The notes: generated by a model from the letters alone, not told the origin. A DNA stretch of 64,000 bases from Flavobacteriales bacterium (GCA_002706365.1 PALM01000020.1:186001-250000), one strand, 5' to 3'. Shown: positions 1-6,974, counted from the stretch's first letter. Numbers and translations: made by a program.

Positions 1-159
1 ATCGGAATCATGGTTCAAATGGCTTACAATCTATTTGTTGCAGAACAAAATGTGGATTATGGTCCGGGAGAAATAGCGATGACCATTATGATTCCGGCTA
101 TTGGAATATATCTTATTTGGGTAGCTAGGAAGGCGAAAGCGAGTGGTTGGCTTCGTTAG
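1..159 (+). CDS. Small integral membrane protein, C-terminal part (cut by window start)
   Basis: The reading frame is open from base 1 and ends at TAG 157-159, giving the last 52 residues of a protein. Two hydrophobic segments are visible and the end is KAKASGWLR, nearly the same as the KAKANGWLR end of the complete gene at 486-920. The two are therefore tandem paralogues of one small multi-spanning membrane protein family of unknown function. The start lies outside the window. Confidence 0.75.
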   Translation: MGIMVQMAYNLFVAEQNVDYGPGEIAMTIMIPAIGIYLIWVARKAKASGWLR

Positions 160-485
160 GAGAGTGCAGTGTACAGATTTTTAGAGTAGAGAGATTTATA
201 GGTTATTGTAGATATTCGTAATTCAGAATTGACAATTCGTAATTGATCTACATCCGCCTTAACCACAAAGTGCGCAAAGTTTTTCGCTAAGGACGCAAAG
301 GGGAGTTGGACTTAATTGTCCTCCATGTTCTCCGCTTTGCCCTTCGTAGCTTTAGCGCAGAAGGGTGCCTTCTCAGTGTAGTCCGACGATAGGAGGTGCT
401 CTGTGTCCAAATAAAGACAGATGGCCGTCTTTCAACATGATCTAGACGTATAGCTTAAAGTTGAATTTATTATAAACACTTTATC
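160..485. repeat. Gene-free spacer, first copy of a duplicated intergenic repeat
   Basis: No gene seen. About 178-400 is closely repeated at about 933-1165. Both copies contain an ATTCGTAATTC-type low-complexity stretch, a CCGCCTTAACC block, a GCAAAGTGCGCAAAG block and a CTTCGTAGCTTTAGCG block in the same order. Each copy lies just downstream of one paralogue, so the gene and its downstream DNA were probably duplicated together. Confidence 0.7.
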
Positions 486-920
486 ATGAATGATTTAAGG
501 GACAAATTGCCAAAATGGTTCTGGGCTATTGCAATCATCGGACTCATCTGGAATATAATGGGTGTTATGGCATATTTGGCGCAAGTATTTGCGACTCCAG
601 AAATGATTGAAACTTGGCCTGATGGTCAGGCAGAAATGGTGGAAAACCGTCCGGCATGGGCTACTGCAGCCTTTGCAATTGCGGTATGGAGTGGATTTAT
701 TGCCTCTATTGCTCTTTTAATGAAACGAAGAATAGCTTACACTTTATTTTTAGTTTCTCTTATTGGTATTGTTATTCAATATTTTTACGAGCTATTTCTA
801 ATGGAAACTGAGTGGAGCTATGAAGCAAATCCAGTTGTCATTATGATACTGATCCCACTTTTAGGGATAATCATGTTAATGGTTTCCAAAAAAGCAAAAG
901 CCAATGGATGGCTTCGTTAA
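486..920 (+). CDS. Small four-helix integral membrane protein, function unknown
   Basis: The 144-residue product has four predicted membrane segments at about 9-31, 60-80, 83-105 and 115-135 and no signal peptide beyond the first helix. Similar small proteins in flavobacteria are sometimes loosely labelled sugar transporter, but nothing here supports a substrate. It is the second member of a tandem pair: the gene cut by the window start ends with almost the same nine residues. The ATG at 486 follows an A/T-rich leader without a Shine-Dalgarno site, which is normal for this phylum. The gene is certain; the role is unknown. Confidence 0.8.
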   Translation: MNDLRDKLPKWFWAIAIIGLIWNIMGVMAYLAQVFATPEMIETWPDGQAEMVENRPAWATAAFAIAVWSGFIASIALLMKRRIAYTLFLVSLIGIVIQYFYELFLMETEWSYEANPVVIMILIPLLGIIMLMVSKKAKANGWLR

Positions 921-1334
921 TAGAGTATAGATTGTAAGATTCTAAGAGTAGAGAGATTTATAGATTGCGGTAGGTATTCGTAATTCATAATTGAAAATTC
1001 GTAATTGATCTACATCCGCCTTAACCGCAAAGTGCGCAAAGTATTTCGCAAAGGACGCAAAGGGGAGTTGGACTTAATTGACCTCCATGTTCTCCGCTTT
1101 GCCCTTCGTAGCTTTAGCGTAGAAGGTTGCCTTCTCTGTGTCACCCCGAGCGGAGTCGAGGGGCTCTGTGTCAAATAAAACTTCAAGTATTTCAAGTACT
1201 TCAAGCGCCGCCCTGAGCGCAGTCGAAGGGTATTCTTAACTACTCATTAACTTATTCATACTCTGTTGGGGTCAGGCAATGTCTGGCTTGCCGTGGTTAA
1301 AGAAACATTTCATATTGCTTCGTATCTTTAATGC
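921..1334. repeat. Gene-free spacer with second repeat copy and a GAGCGnAGTCGA-type motif
   Basis: About 933-1165 repeats the DNA downstream of the first paralogue. Near 1142-1162 and 1212-1230 are short G/C-rich imperfect palindromes of the GAGCGGAGTCGAGG and GAGCGCAGTCGAAGG type; a relative recurs in opposite orientation near 3047. Such motifs are scattered between genes in many Bacteroidetes. A minus-strand open frame at 1010-1204 consists of repeat sequence and is not called. Confidence 0.6.
1323..1330 (+). promoter_or_regulatory. Possible -7 box (TATCTTTA)
   Basis: TATCTTTA resembles the Bacteroidetes -7 consensus TAnnTTTG except for its last base. It ends only four bases before the ATG at 1335, which would give a leaderless or nearly leaderless transcript. 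No TTG at the usual -33 spacing is seen, so this is tentative. Confidence 0.3.
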
Positions 1335-2912
1335 ATGCGAATCAATTACTTAGGACTCTTTCTACTTCTTATTATCGGTTTTAATGCAGAGGCCCAGAAA
1401 AAGCCAGTTCAAACAGAACTTGTCAATGTAACACTTGGGCAAGGACTTGTCTTTACTCAGAATCGGTGGGCATTCGCCGCTATGCGTCCTTCTGTGAGCA
1501 ACACATTCTTCTGGATAAGACAAAGTCATATAGAGAAAAGGGTTGGATACTACAATTTTGGTAGGCATATTATAGAAAGGAGGAGTGGGGGTAACTTGCA
1601 AGTGATCGATTCATTGATCATTGATGGAAATGCAAAGATTTTCGATATTGAGAGTGATGAGATTGGTAATCTATATATGTCTATAACCTTCATTGACTCC
1701 TTAAATCTCCCAGGGTATGATACCTTATACCCATCAGCTGTTCCTTATGCAATGTTGAAAATTGATAGTAATTTGAATATTGCTTGGTTAAAGTTTGAAA
1801 CAACAGGTGAATTTACTGTTACACCAGATGGAAGTAGGATATATATAAGAGATAGACTTGGAGGTTTAGGTGGAAACACCTCCATAGATCAATTAGATTC
1901 TGCGGGTAATTTTATTAGGACAAAAACTTTAAATGGAATTGGAAGTCTAACTAGACTAAAGGCAGCTTCAGATGGTAGCCTATTCTTAGGAGGAGGGTGT
2001 AGCAATCAAACAGCCATAATTGATTCAGTCAATTTTGGACATTCTTACTCTTACAATACTTATTATGCCAAATTAGACAGCAGTTTAACTGCTCAATGGG
2101 TAGTGAATATAGATGACATAAGGTGTGAAATACCAGATTTAGAGATCGATTCAGCGGGAAACCTTCACTTTTATGCTAATTTGAATAAAAGTGTCCAAAT
2201 TGGTTCCACATCACTTACCAAGCCTCTTTTCTATGATGATTTTATCTATACTTCAACAACAGTTATTGGAGGATTGAATTATGCAAGAGAATGTATGGCA
2301 AACACATCAGGAGTTGCATTTATCAAGAATAATACATACACATATAAAGGGAATAGTCTTTCTCTTAATAGAGGTGGAGCTGCATTGGTGATGTATCAGA
2401 ATTTCACAGACACTATTAATTGGGGTGGTGGATTTGTAACGATTTCAAGCGGCAGCAAGGATGTTCTTATTCTTGAATATGACCTAAATGGAAATCTTAT
2501 TGGAGCAAGTTCATATCCAGGAAATACTTCTCTAACTATAAGAGGAATCTATTACTCAAGTGACGGTTCAGTAATTATTGGAGGTCATGTATATGGCTAT
2601 TACATTGATGATTACTATAGAGGAACTATTAATGCTGCTTCAGCACCCTTGTTTCTTCAAAAGTGGGATGTTCCAGGAACTGTTGGACTCACAACTGTAG
2701 TTAAAGAAGATGAAGGAATGAGCATCTATCCAAATCCATCAGAAGGTGCGTTTAGCTTTTCAGAGAAGGTGAGTGGTAGAGTATTAGATATGCAGGGTAG
2801 AGTGTTGCTGGAATTCAATCAAGCCAATCAGATATCTTTAGAAAACCATCGGGATGGACTGTATTTCTTGCAGACTAATGAAGGGGAGGTCTTTAAACTA
2901 ATTAAACGATAG
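1335..2912 (+). CDS. Secreted protein with T9SS type A sorting domain
   Basis: The 525-residue protein has a signal peptide (about residues 1-21, ending in NAEAQ) and a C-terminal sorting domain from about residue 461 with the diagnostic SIYPNPSEGAF start, a DMQGRVL strand and an LYFLQTNEGE end. It is expected to cross the outer membrane through the type IX system and be attached at the surface or released. The middle contains repeated IDSxGNL-like strands (for example DSAGNLHFYANLN) typical of bacterial beta-propeller repeats. No catalytic motif is visible. It stands alone, followed by degenerate intergenic repeats. Confidence 0.85.
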   Translation: MRINYLGLFLLLIIGFNAEAQKKPVQTELVNVTLGQGLVFTQNRWAFAAMRPSVSNTFFWIRQSHIEKRVGYYNFGRHIIERRSGGNLQVIDSLIIDGNAKIFDIESDEIGNLYMSITFIDSLNLPGYDTLYPSAVPYAMLKIDSNLNIAWLKFETTGEFTVTPDGSRIYIRDRLGGLGGNTSIDQLDSAGNFIRTKTLNGIGSLTRLKAASDGSLFLGGGCSNQTAIIDSVNFGHSYSYNTYYAKLDSSLTAQWVVNIDDIRCEIPDLEIDSAGNLHFYANLNKSVQIGSTSLTKPLFYDDFIYTSTTVIGGLNYARECMANTSGVAFIKNNTYTYKGNSLSLNRGGAALVMYQNFTDTINWGGGFVTISSGSKDVLILEYDLNGNLIGASSYPGNTSLTIRGIYYSSDGSVIIGGHVYGYYIDDYYRGTINAASAPLFLQKWDVPGTVGLTTVVKEDEGMSIYPNPSEGAFSFSEKVSGRVLDMQGRVLLEFNQANQISLENHRDGLYFLQTNEGEVFKLIKR

Positions 2913-3089
2913 TTTTTTTCTACACAGAGGACTTGGAGAAGGCTCTGAGAACACTGAGTTAGATTTCTTTTTCCTTAGTAATTTTTAATACCTCTAAGAA
3001 CTCTGTGCCTTCTCAGTGATCTCCGTGTCCTAAAAACTCTAAGTACACTTCGACTTCGCTCAGTGCGGCGCTCTAAGTATTCTTAACTC
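2913..3089. repeat. Degenerate intergenic repeats (CACAGAG / CTCAGTG type)
   Basis: The stretch contains several imperfect copies and inverted copies of CACAGAG, TCTGTGCCTTCTCAGTG and CTCCGTGTCC words plus a CTTCGACTTCGCTCAG motif near 3047. Related words recur at 3527-3604 and in the repeats near 300-400 and 1100-1170. Confidence 0.5.
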
Positions 3090-3458
3090 TTAACTACCTC
3101 TAAACCTATTCATATCCCTACGATCCTTCTTTGTAGGTCGGCCTTTACCACTGCGTTGTCGAAGCTCTTTATTTTCCTTTTGAACTCTTTCATATGTCGC
3201 AAGGGCAGAGGCCTCGGTGGTTTCTTCGAGATATTCAGGCACTAGTTTCGCGCCCAGCCTTGATTTTGGGATATCGAGGATCTTGAAATTCCTCCATATG
3301 GGGTTGTATTTAAGAGAGATCTCATCACCAACCTTAACCGACTTAGCAGATTTCACCAGATCATCGTTCAATACCACCTTATCTGCATTGCAAAGTTTAG
3401 TAGCAATAGAGCGGGTTTTGCTCAAACGCACACACCATATGTACTTATCAATTCGCAT
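3090..3458 (-). CDS. S4-domain RNA-binding protein, Hsp15-like
   Basis: From the internal ATG at 3458 the product is 122 residues and starts MRIDKYIWCVRLSKTRS, the usual N-terminus of Hsp15/S4 proteins. The S4 fold (about residues 1-60) binds structured RNA; Hsp15 of E. coli recognises 50S subunits carrying stalled nascent chains. The tail is strongly basic (GKGRPTKKDRRDMNRF). The frame is open 13 codons further upstream to 3497, but those residues (MLKGPPCLKFRAS) do not resemble the family, so the shorter start is preferred. Family assignment is firm; the specific recycling role is inferred. Confidence 0.85.
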   Translation of the reverse strand: MRIDKYIWCVRLSKTRSIATKLCNADKVVLNDDLVKSAKSVKVGDEISLKYNPIWRNFKILDIPKSRLGAKLVPEYLEETTEASALATYERVQKENKELRQRSGKGRPTKKDRRDMNRFRGS

Positions 3459-3701
3459 TGACGCTCTAAATTTAAGACACGGAGGCCCCTTTAACAACTC
3501 ATTAAAAAAGTAATTTGGAAAAGGGGCTACTCAGAGAAGGCACAGAGGTCATGGAGAAATCCTCATCCTCAGTGGACTCTGAGCCTTCTCAGTGATCTCA
3601 GTGTCCAAAAAAATCTACACACTTAAAATCTGCACCCTTCGACTCACTTCGACGTTTTATTCTTTTCTCCTTAATCCTTAAACTTTCATCCTCAATCTAT
3701 C

Positions 3702-4106
3702 CTAATGCCAATTACTCTTTCGCTTCACCAAAACCTTCATAGCCTTCAAGCGCTGAGCATCGATCTTAGGAAGCGGATTTTTTGATTTAGGTTTAGAACG
3801 CCTAATATAGGCAGTAGATGCATGCCAGCCATTCTTCAGATTGTATAAGCGCAGGATAAGAAGCGCATAAAGAGGGACCATGGCAAAGCTATGGATCAAA
3901 AACGCAGATTTGAAACCGGCAAAGAATAAAGCAAGCACCAGCAGCAAGCTATGAATAAAACCCTGGAACAAAAGAAATTTGAAATAGCTCGCGAATCGAA
4001 TTTGTTGAATACGGAATTCTTTCAAGATCAAGAATGCGGTTATAAAAGCCGGAATGTAAAGCAATAGGGCCAAGATCTCGGCAATTTGTTGGAGGATTAC
4101 AAGCAT
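3702..4106 (-). CDS. Small membrane protein, function unknown
   Basis: The 134-residue product has about three hydrophobic segments (approximately 5-27, 43-66 and 70-88) followed by a basic tail rich in Lys and Arg (RRSKPKSKNPLP, KAMKVLVKRK), so the C-terminus probably lies in the cytoplasm. No family is recognised. It is the last chromosomal-looking gene before the accessory island, whose left boundary begins 60 bases upstream of its start codon. Confidence 0.65.
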   Translation of the reverse strand: MLVILQQIAEILALLLYIPAFITAFLILKEFRIQQIRFASYFKFLLFQGFIHSLLLVLALFFAGFKSAFLIHSFAMVPLYALLILRLYNLKNGWHASTAYIRRSKPKSKNPLPKIDAQRLKAMKVLVKRKSNWH

Positions 4107-4165
4107 AATATAAATGTACGCTTTGTATTGAAGACCTAATAATAGAGTAGTGTCTGAAATTATCT

Positions 4166-4193
4166 ATTTAACATAATATTAATTATAGGACAA
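4166..4193. other. dif-like Xer recombination site S1 (left end of island)
   Basis: ATTTAACATAA at 4166-4176 is identical to the reverse complement of the XerD-binding arm of E. coli dif. A 6-base centre (TATTAA) and an 11-base second arm (TTATAGGACAA, 4183-4193) follow, so the whole has the 11-6-11 dif layout. The same 11-mer recurs at four further places up to 16363. Recombination at the site is inferred. Confidence 0.6.
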
Positions 4194-4522
4194 AAGCAGT
4201 AATTTCCGTAATACGAGCCTTAGCGAGTATTTACACATAATAGCAGTTCTTGGACAGTACTCTGTACAATAACGATAGCTATTATGTTAAGGAAATTACT
4301 GCATGTATTCTAAAGGGATTTATAATTCTATGCTTTTGTCAACTATAATGGATATTATGTCTGCGTTTCATTTAAGCTTTTGTAAGCTTTGCTTTCAGCA
4401 AAACCAACAAATGCTAAAACTCAACTTGCTTGGCTCTTATCAGCCAAGTAAATTGCTCGCACAAATCCACGCTTCTTTTAAGAATAAAATGAAGAACATT
4501 CGTTTACTTTTGTCCTATAATT
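4181..4522. repeat. 342-base element with perfect 16-base terminal inverted repeats
   Basis: AATTATAGGACAAAAG (4181-4196) and its exact reverse complement (4507-4522) bound the element. Inside are a perfect 12-base pair of arms (4196-4207 with 4291-4302) and a perfect 10-base pair (4235-4244 with 4278-4287), giving a long nested hairpin. Its left part is homologous to 16314-16380 at the other end of the island. It overlaps dif-like site S1 through the second arm. A MITE-like origin is an alternative, but I see no target duplication. Confidence 0.6.
4229..4257. other. Inner dif-like site S1b
   Basis: ATTTACACATAA (one extra base relative to the XerD arm), a 6-base centre TAGCAG and the arm TTCTTGGACAG. 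The counterpart at 16353-16380 has the uninterrupted arm ATTTAACATAA, centre AATCAG and arm TTCTCGGACAC. An inverted arm TTATGTTAAGG (9 of 11 matches) follows at 4282-4292 within the hairpin. Confidence 0.45.
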
Positions 4523-4626
4523 AGTCGTTATGTCTCCGCCCGTTTGGCTAACGGGTCTTCGCCTACGGTAAATAACCGCTCAAATTGATTTAATTTTCTT
4601 TTTGCCGCCCCGAGGTTTTTCTTGCT

Positions 4627-4887
4627 CTACCCGGTGAAATAAGATTTGAGCCTATTCTTTAGAAACATTTTACCATAATGTGTTTTCAGATACTTTTCTC
4701 TTTTCAATGCATCTGCCTGTCCTAAACAAGCTTCGTAGTAAATTAATTTGAAAGGTCGTCTATTCATAGTTGATTCTACCTGACCTTTTTGGTGTTGCTC
4801 AAATCTTAAATCCAAATCCTTTGTATAGCCTGTATAAAGCTTACCATCCTTTTCGCTTTGAAGTACATAAGTGTAAAACATAATCAA
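4627..4887 (-). CDS. Small GIY-YIG nuclease-domain protein
   Basis: The 86-residue protein is one GIY-YIG domain: FYTYVLQS corresponds to the GIY strand, KLYTGYTKDLDLRFEQH to the YIG strand with the conserved Arg, and LKREKYLK carries the Glu of the active site. It resembles the YhbQ/UPF0213 group of stand-alone domains, which are widespread in Bacteroidetes and of uncertain function. It is the only gene between dif-like sites S1 (4166) and S2 (5424), so it would be the payload of the first module. The start may be the ATG two codons downstream (MFYTYVLQ). A role in mobility is possible but unproven. Confidence 0.8.
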   Translation of the reverse strand: MIMFYTYVLQSEKDGKLYTGYTKDLDLRFEQHQKGQVESTMNRRPFKLIYYEACLGQADALKREKYLKTHYGKMFLKNRLKSYFTG

Positions 4888-5331
4888 ATGTAAGGATTGG
4901 ATTTATTTCACGGGGCTAACGCTAAGCAAATAAGTTTTCATCTTTGCCAACGCTGAAGCCACCCAAAAAGATTTCAAACACATTTGCTTTTTCCCTCGCT
5001 TTTTTTAGATTTCGGTTGCTATCAAATTTTCGTTGATACTATGAAAATTGATATAACGAGATTGTTTTAAATTTTAAAAATTCATAGCCTTGTTTACAAA
5101 GCTATCGCTTTGGAGAAACCGACTTTAGGAGGTTCACGAACACATTTAAAATATTATCAAGTCGTGAGTAAATCCGAATAAATAATAGTCATATACTCAA
5201 CCTATTATTTATTTTTCTTTTTTCCTTTGATGAAAAAAGAAACAAAAAAATCAAGAAAAAACAATGCTTCTTCGCTCTCTTTGTGGCTTGCGCTGCTATC
5301 GCATCGCTGTTCCGCTAAGGCGGAACAAAAC

Positions 5332-5434
5332 CAATCCAAGGACGATTGCTATTCGTTTTAGCCACAAATTCACGCCAACGCCGGCTCGCTGTTTTTTCGG
5401 GCTTACGCTCTTTGCATTTCGTTATTTAACATAA
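5332..5434 (+). repeat. Cassette-tail repeat, copy 1 (ends in dif-like arm)
   Basis: CAATCCAAGGACGATTGC, CTATTCGTTTTAGCCAC and AAATTCACGCC follow one another, then TTTGCATT and the arm ATTTAACATAA. Copy 2 at 6363-6452 keeps the same blocks in the same order with scattered substitutions and a deletion in the middle. Each copy lies just upstream of a dif-like arm and, beyond it, the promoter of the next gene. Confidence 0.75.
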
Positions 5435-5451
5435 TATTTAAGATTGACTCA
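5424..5451. other. dif-like site S2 (XerD-type arm, weak second arm)
   Basis: ATTTAACATAA (5424-5434) is followed by centre TATTTA. The next 11 bases (AGATTGACTCA) match the S1 second arm poorly. The same arm in the same orientation as S1, S3, S4 and S5 marks the joint between the GIY-YIG module and the merTP module. Confidence 0.45.
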
Positions 5452-5481
5452 TTGCTTACAGATTATTATGTGTTAAAAAAG

Positions 5482-5489
5482 TACCTTTG
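5482..5489 (+). promoter_or_regulatory. -7 promoter box TACCTTTG for merTP
   Basis: TACCTTTG is an exact match to the Bacteroidetes -7 consensus TAnnTTTG, 34 bases before the ATG at 5524. A TTG lies at 5452-5454, somewhat further upstream than the usual 19-21 bases. The same octamer is used at 6484 for the next module. Confidence 0.55.
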
Positions 5490-5523
5490 AAAGAATTGGC
5501 AAGTTAATTTATTTAGAATCAGC

Positions 5524-6123
5524 ATGAAAACAACTTATATAGGTGCAGGACTTTTAGCAGCAATAGCTTCTTCCCTATGTTGTATAGCACCTTTGATTGC
5601 GATTGTTGGAGGAATTGCAGGAACTGCTTCTGCTTTTTCTTGGATTGAACCTGCCAGACCTTTTTTAATTGGCGTATCAATTGTTGCTTTAGGATTAGCT
5701 TTTTATCAGGCTTATAAACCTGTAGTAGTTAATGATTGCAACTGTGAAGTCACTGAAAAGAAGAACTTCATAAATTCTAAAGGTTTTTTATGGATAATTA
5801 CTGTTCTTTCGATTTTGATGTTTTCTTTTCCCTATTATTCTAATAATTTCTATCCTCCTATGACTTCAGAACAAAGGGTCTCTGACAGCACAAAAACGGT
5901 GCAATGTATCATTGATATTAAGGGAATGACTTGTGCAGGCTGTGAAAATCACGTGCAAACCGCTTTATTATCAATGAATGGAGTTACGGAAGCAAAAGCA
6001 TCCTACAAAGATGGAAATGCAGTTATTCAAGTAGATACTTCTAAAATCGCAATTAGTGAGCTGAAAATGAAATTAGAAGATGAAACAGGTTACAAAGTAT
6101 TGGGTCATAAAATCGGTAAATAA
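5524..6123 (+). CDS. merTP: MerT-MerP fusion (mercuric/metal ion transport protein MerTP)
   Basis: The 199-residue product joins a MerT-like membrane part (about 1-115, with the metal-binding SLCCIAPLIA in helix 1 at about 17-26 and a second cysteine pair CNC near residue 74) to a C-terminal HMA/MerP domain (about 127-195) carrying GMTCAGCENHV. In mer operons MerP passes Hg(II) to MerT for uptake into the cytoplasm; the one-chain form is usual in Bacteroidetes. The stop overlaps the next ATG by one base. No MerA reductase, MerB lyase or MerR regulator is present, so the true cargo or the fate of imported metal is unclear. It lies alone with its partner between dif-like sites S2 and S3. Confidence 0.85.
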   Translation: MKTTYIGAGLLAAIASSLCCIAPLIAIVGGIAGTASAFSWIEPARPFLIGVSIVALGLAFYQAYKPVVVNDCNCEVTEKKNFINSKGFLWIITVLSILMFSFPYYSNNFYPPMTSEQRVSDSTKTVQCIIDIKGMTCAGCENHVQTALLSMNGVTEAKASYKDGNAVIQVDTSKIAISELKMKLEDETGYKVLGHKIGK

Positions 6124-6347
6124 TGGAAAAAACGATTGAATTAAAATCAACGATTACTTGCCCAAAATGTGGGCATCAGAAACAAGAAGTTATGCCAACG
6201 GACGCTTGCCAATACTTTTATGATTGTGAGAATTGTAAAACCGTTTTAAAGCCAGTTAACAATGATTGCTGTGTTTATTGTTCTTACGGGACTGTCCCTT
6301 GCCCTCCTATTCAAGAGAATGGCAGTTGTGGTAGTGATTGTTGTTAG
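6123..6347 (+). CDS. GDCCVxC-domain cysteine-rich protein
   Basis: The 74-residue protein has an N-terminal zinc-ribbon-like CPKCGH plus CENC, then the family signature DCCVYCSYGTVPCPPIQ, and ends GSCGSDCC. Members are known next to mercury transport genes, sometimes with selenocysteine replacing a Cys of the signature; here all positions are Cys and no in-frame TGA is used. It overlaps the stop of merTP by one base (TAATG), implying translational coupling. The 12 cysteines in a cytosolic protein suggest capture of imported soft metal, which is inference. Confidence 0.8.
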   Translation: MEKTIELKSTITCPKCGHQKQEVMPTDACQYFYDCENCKTVLKPVNNDCCVYCSYGTVPCPPIQENGSCGSDCC

Positions 6348-6362
6348 TTATCGCTGTAAATT

Positions 6363-6452
6363 CAAATCCAAGAACGATTCCTATTCGTTTTAGCCACAAA
6401 TTCACACCGTCGCCAGCTCACACTTTTGCATTAGTAGTTTTATTTAACATAA
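6363..6452 (+). repeat. Cassette-tail repeat, copy 2 (ends in dif-like arm)
   Basis: Aligns with 5332-5434: the blocks ATCCAAGAACGATTCC, CTATTCGTTTTAGCCAC, AAATTCAC, TTTTGCATT and TTATTTAACATAATAT appear in order, with the middle shorter than in copy 1. It sits between the GDCCVxC gene and the efflux operon. Confidence 0.75.
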
Positions 6453-6469
6453 TATCAAAATAGTTCTTT
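6442..6469. other. dif-like site S3 (XerD-type arm, weak second arm)
   Basis: ATTTAACATAA (6442-6452) with centre TATCAA. The following 11 bases are not a good match to the second arm of S1. Same orientation as the other copies; it separates the merTP module from the RND/CDF module. Confidence 0.45.
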
Positions 6470-6483
6470 TTTCCAAAATTACT

Positions 6484-6491
6484 TACCTTTG
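6484..6491 (+). promoter_or_regulatory. -7 promoter box TACCTTTG before the efflux operon
   Basis: Exact TAnnTTTG match, ending five bases before the GTG start at 6497. If the transcript begins at the usual distance it would be nearly leaderless. The octamer is identical to the one preceding merTP and lies 42 bases from the start of the dif-like arm S3. Confidence 0.5.
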
Positions 6492-6496
6492 CCATT

Positions 6497-6799
6497 GTGA
6501 AAATTTTCGCAGCAATTTTAGGTATTTTCTTTTTGTGCTTGGCAGCAATGCCATGTGCCGATGCTGCCCCTTCTGAAGAAACAGTGATTGAATTAAGTCA
6601 AGAGCATAACCACGAAGGTGATATGGCCGACAACTGTGCCCCACTTTGTTATTGTCATTGCTGTCATGTTCATGTTACTATTTCAAACGATTATCCTAAA
6701 TTTTCTGCCATTACGCTTTTAAATGAACATACTAACTTTTATTCTAAAGCAGAGCCTGAAGCTCTAACCTACCCGCCATTTCGTCCCCCAATGGTTTAA
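6497..6799 (+). CDS. Small exported His/Cys-rich protein, DUF6660-like
   Basis: The 100-residue product starts with GTG and has a signal peptide (about 1-23, ending PCADA). The mature part has HNHEG and the cluster CAPLCYCHCCHVHV, a likely soft-metal ligand set in the periplasm. It resembles the DUF6660-type proteins seen in front of CusA/CzcA genes in Bacteroidetes. It is the first gene of the efflux module. The GTG is chosen because it gives the complete signal peptide; the next in-frame Met lies inside the hydrophobic core. Metal chaperone or sensor function is inferred. Confidence 0.7.
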   Translation: MKIFAAILGIFFLCLAAMPCADAAPSEETVIELSQEHNHEGDMADNCAPLCYCHCCHVHVTISNDYPKFSAITLLNEHTNFYSKAEPEALTYPPFRPPMV

Positions 6800-6812
6800 T
6801 TCAACTTTAATT

Positions 6813-6831
6813 GGGTAAGCACACCTTACCC
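6813..6831 (+). terminator. Short stem-loop after the DUF6660-like gene
   Basis: GGGTAAG (6813-6819), five-base loop and CTTACCC (6825-6831), followed by a T-rich stretch. It could be a weak terminator or attenuator between the small gene and the RND gene, 144 bases upstream of the latter. Confidence 0.4.
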
Positions 6832-6974
6832 CTTCTTATATCTTTTAAAAACCTATGGGTTTAAGGTATAATACGGAAGTAATAGCCGTTTTTGTTACGG
6901 ATATGCTATCGTTTAAAATCAGCATGGTATTAACCATTTGATTTTCAATTTATCGTTGAATTAAACTTTTAAGT

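Larger units (their letters stand above)
4107..4626. other. Left boundary region of the metal island: dif-like sites and hairpin element
   Basis: The stretch holds no convincing gene. It contains a 28-base dif-like site (4166-4193), an element bounded by perfect 16-base inverted repeats (4181-4196 and 4507-4522), a nested hairpin at 4196-4302, and a small G/C stem-loop (CCCGTT 4539-4544, AACGGG 4550-4555). The elements are listed individually. Confidence 0.7.
4888..5523. other. Gene-free stretch with stem-loops, cassette-tail repeat and dif-like site
   Basis: No gene seen in 636 bases. It contains an A/T stem (TTTCTTTTTT 5214-5223 with AAAAAAGAAA 5233-5242), a perfect G/C stem-loop (GTTCCGC 5309-5315, TAAG loop, GCGGAAC 5320-5326), the first copy of a roughly 90-base tail repeat (from 5332), dif-like site S2 (5424) and a -7 box (5482). 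The words GATGAAAAAAGAAAC and ATCAAGAAAAAAC belong to a class of intergenic sequence frequent in Bacteroidetes. Confidence 0.6.

Noticed and set aside
1010-1204. Minus-strand reading frame of 64 codons
   Set aside because: It consists of intergenic repeat sequence with an Arg/Leu-rich translation and no homology-like feature.
4166-4302. Integron attC site
   Set aside because: ATTTAAC does fit the RYYYAAC inverse core, but the opposite core GTTRRRY is not found (GTTAAGG fails at the last base) and no integron integrase is present. The 11-6-11 layout fits dif better.
4303-4524. Open reading frame of 73 codons inside the left hairpin element
   Set aside because: It fills the loop-side half of the element and ends at the terminal repeat, but its product has a random-looking composition, no domain and no promoter. 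It is probably a by-product of the element.
5524-6347. Complete mercury-resistance (mer) operon
   Set aside because: Only transport-type genes are present; no MerA, MerB or MerR is seen, so a functional mer operon is not claimed.
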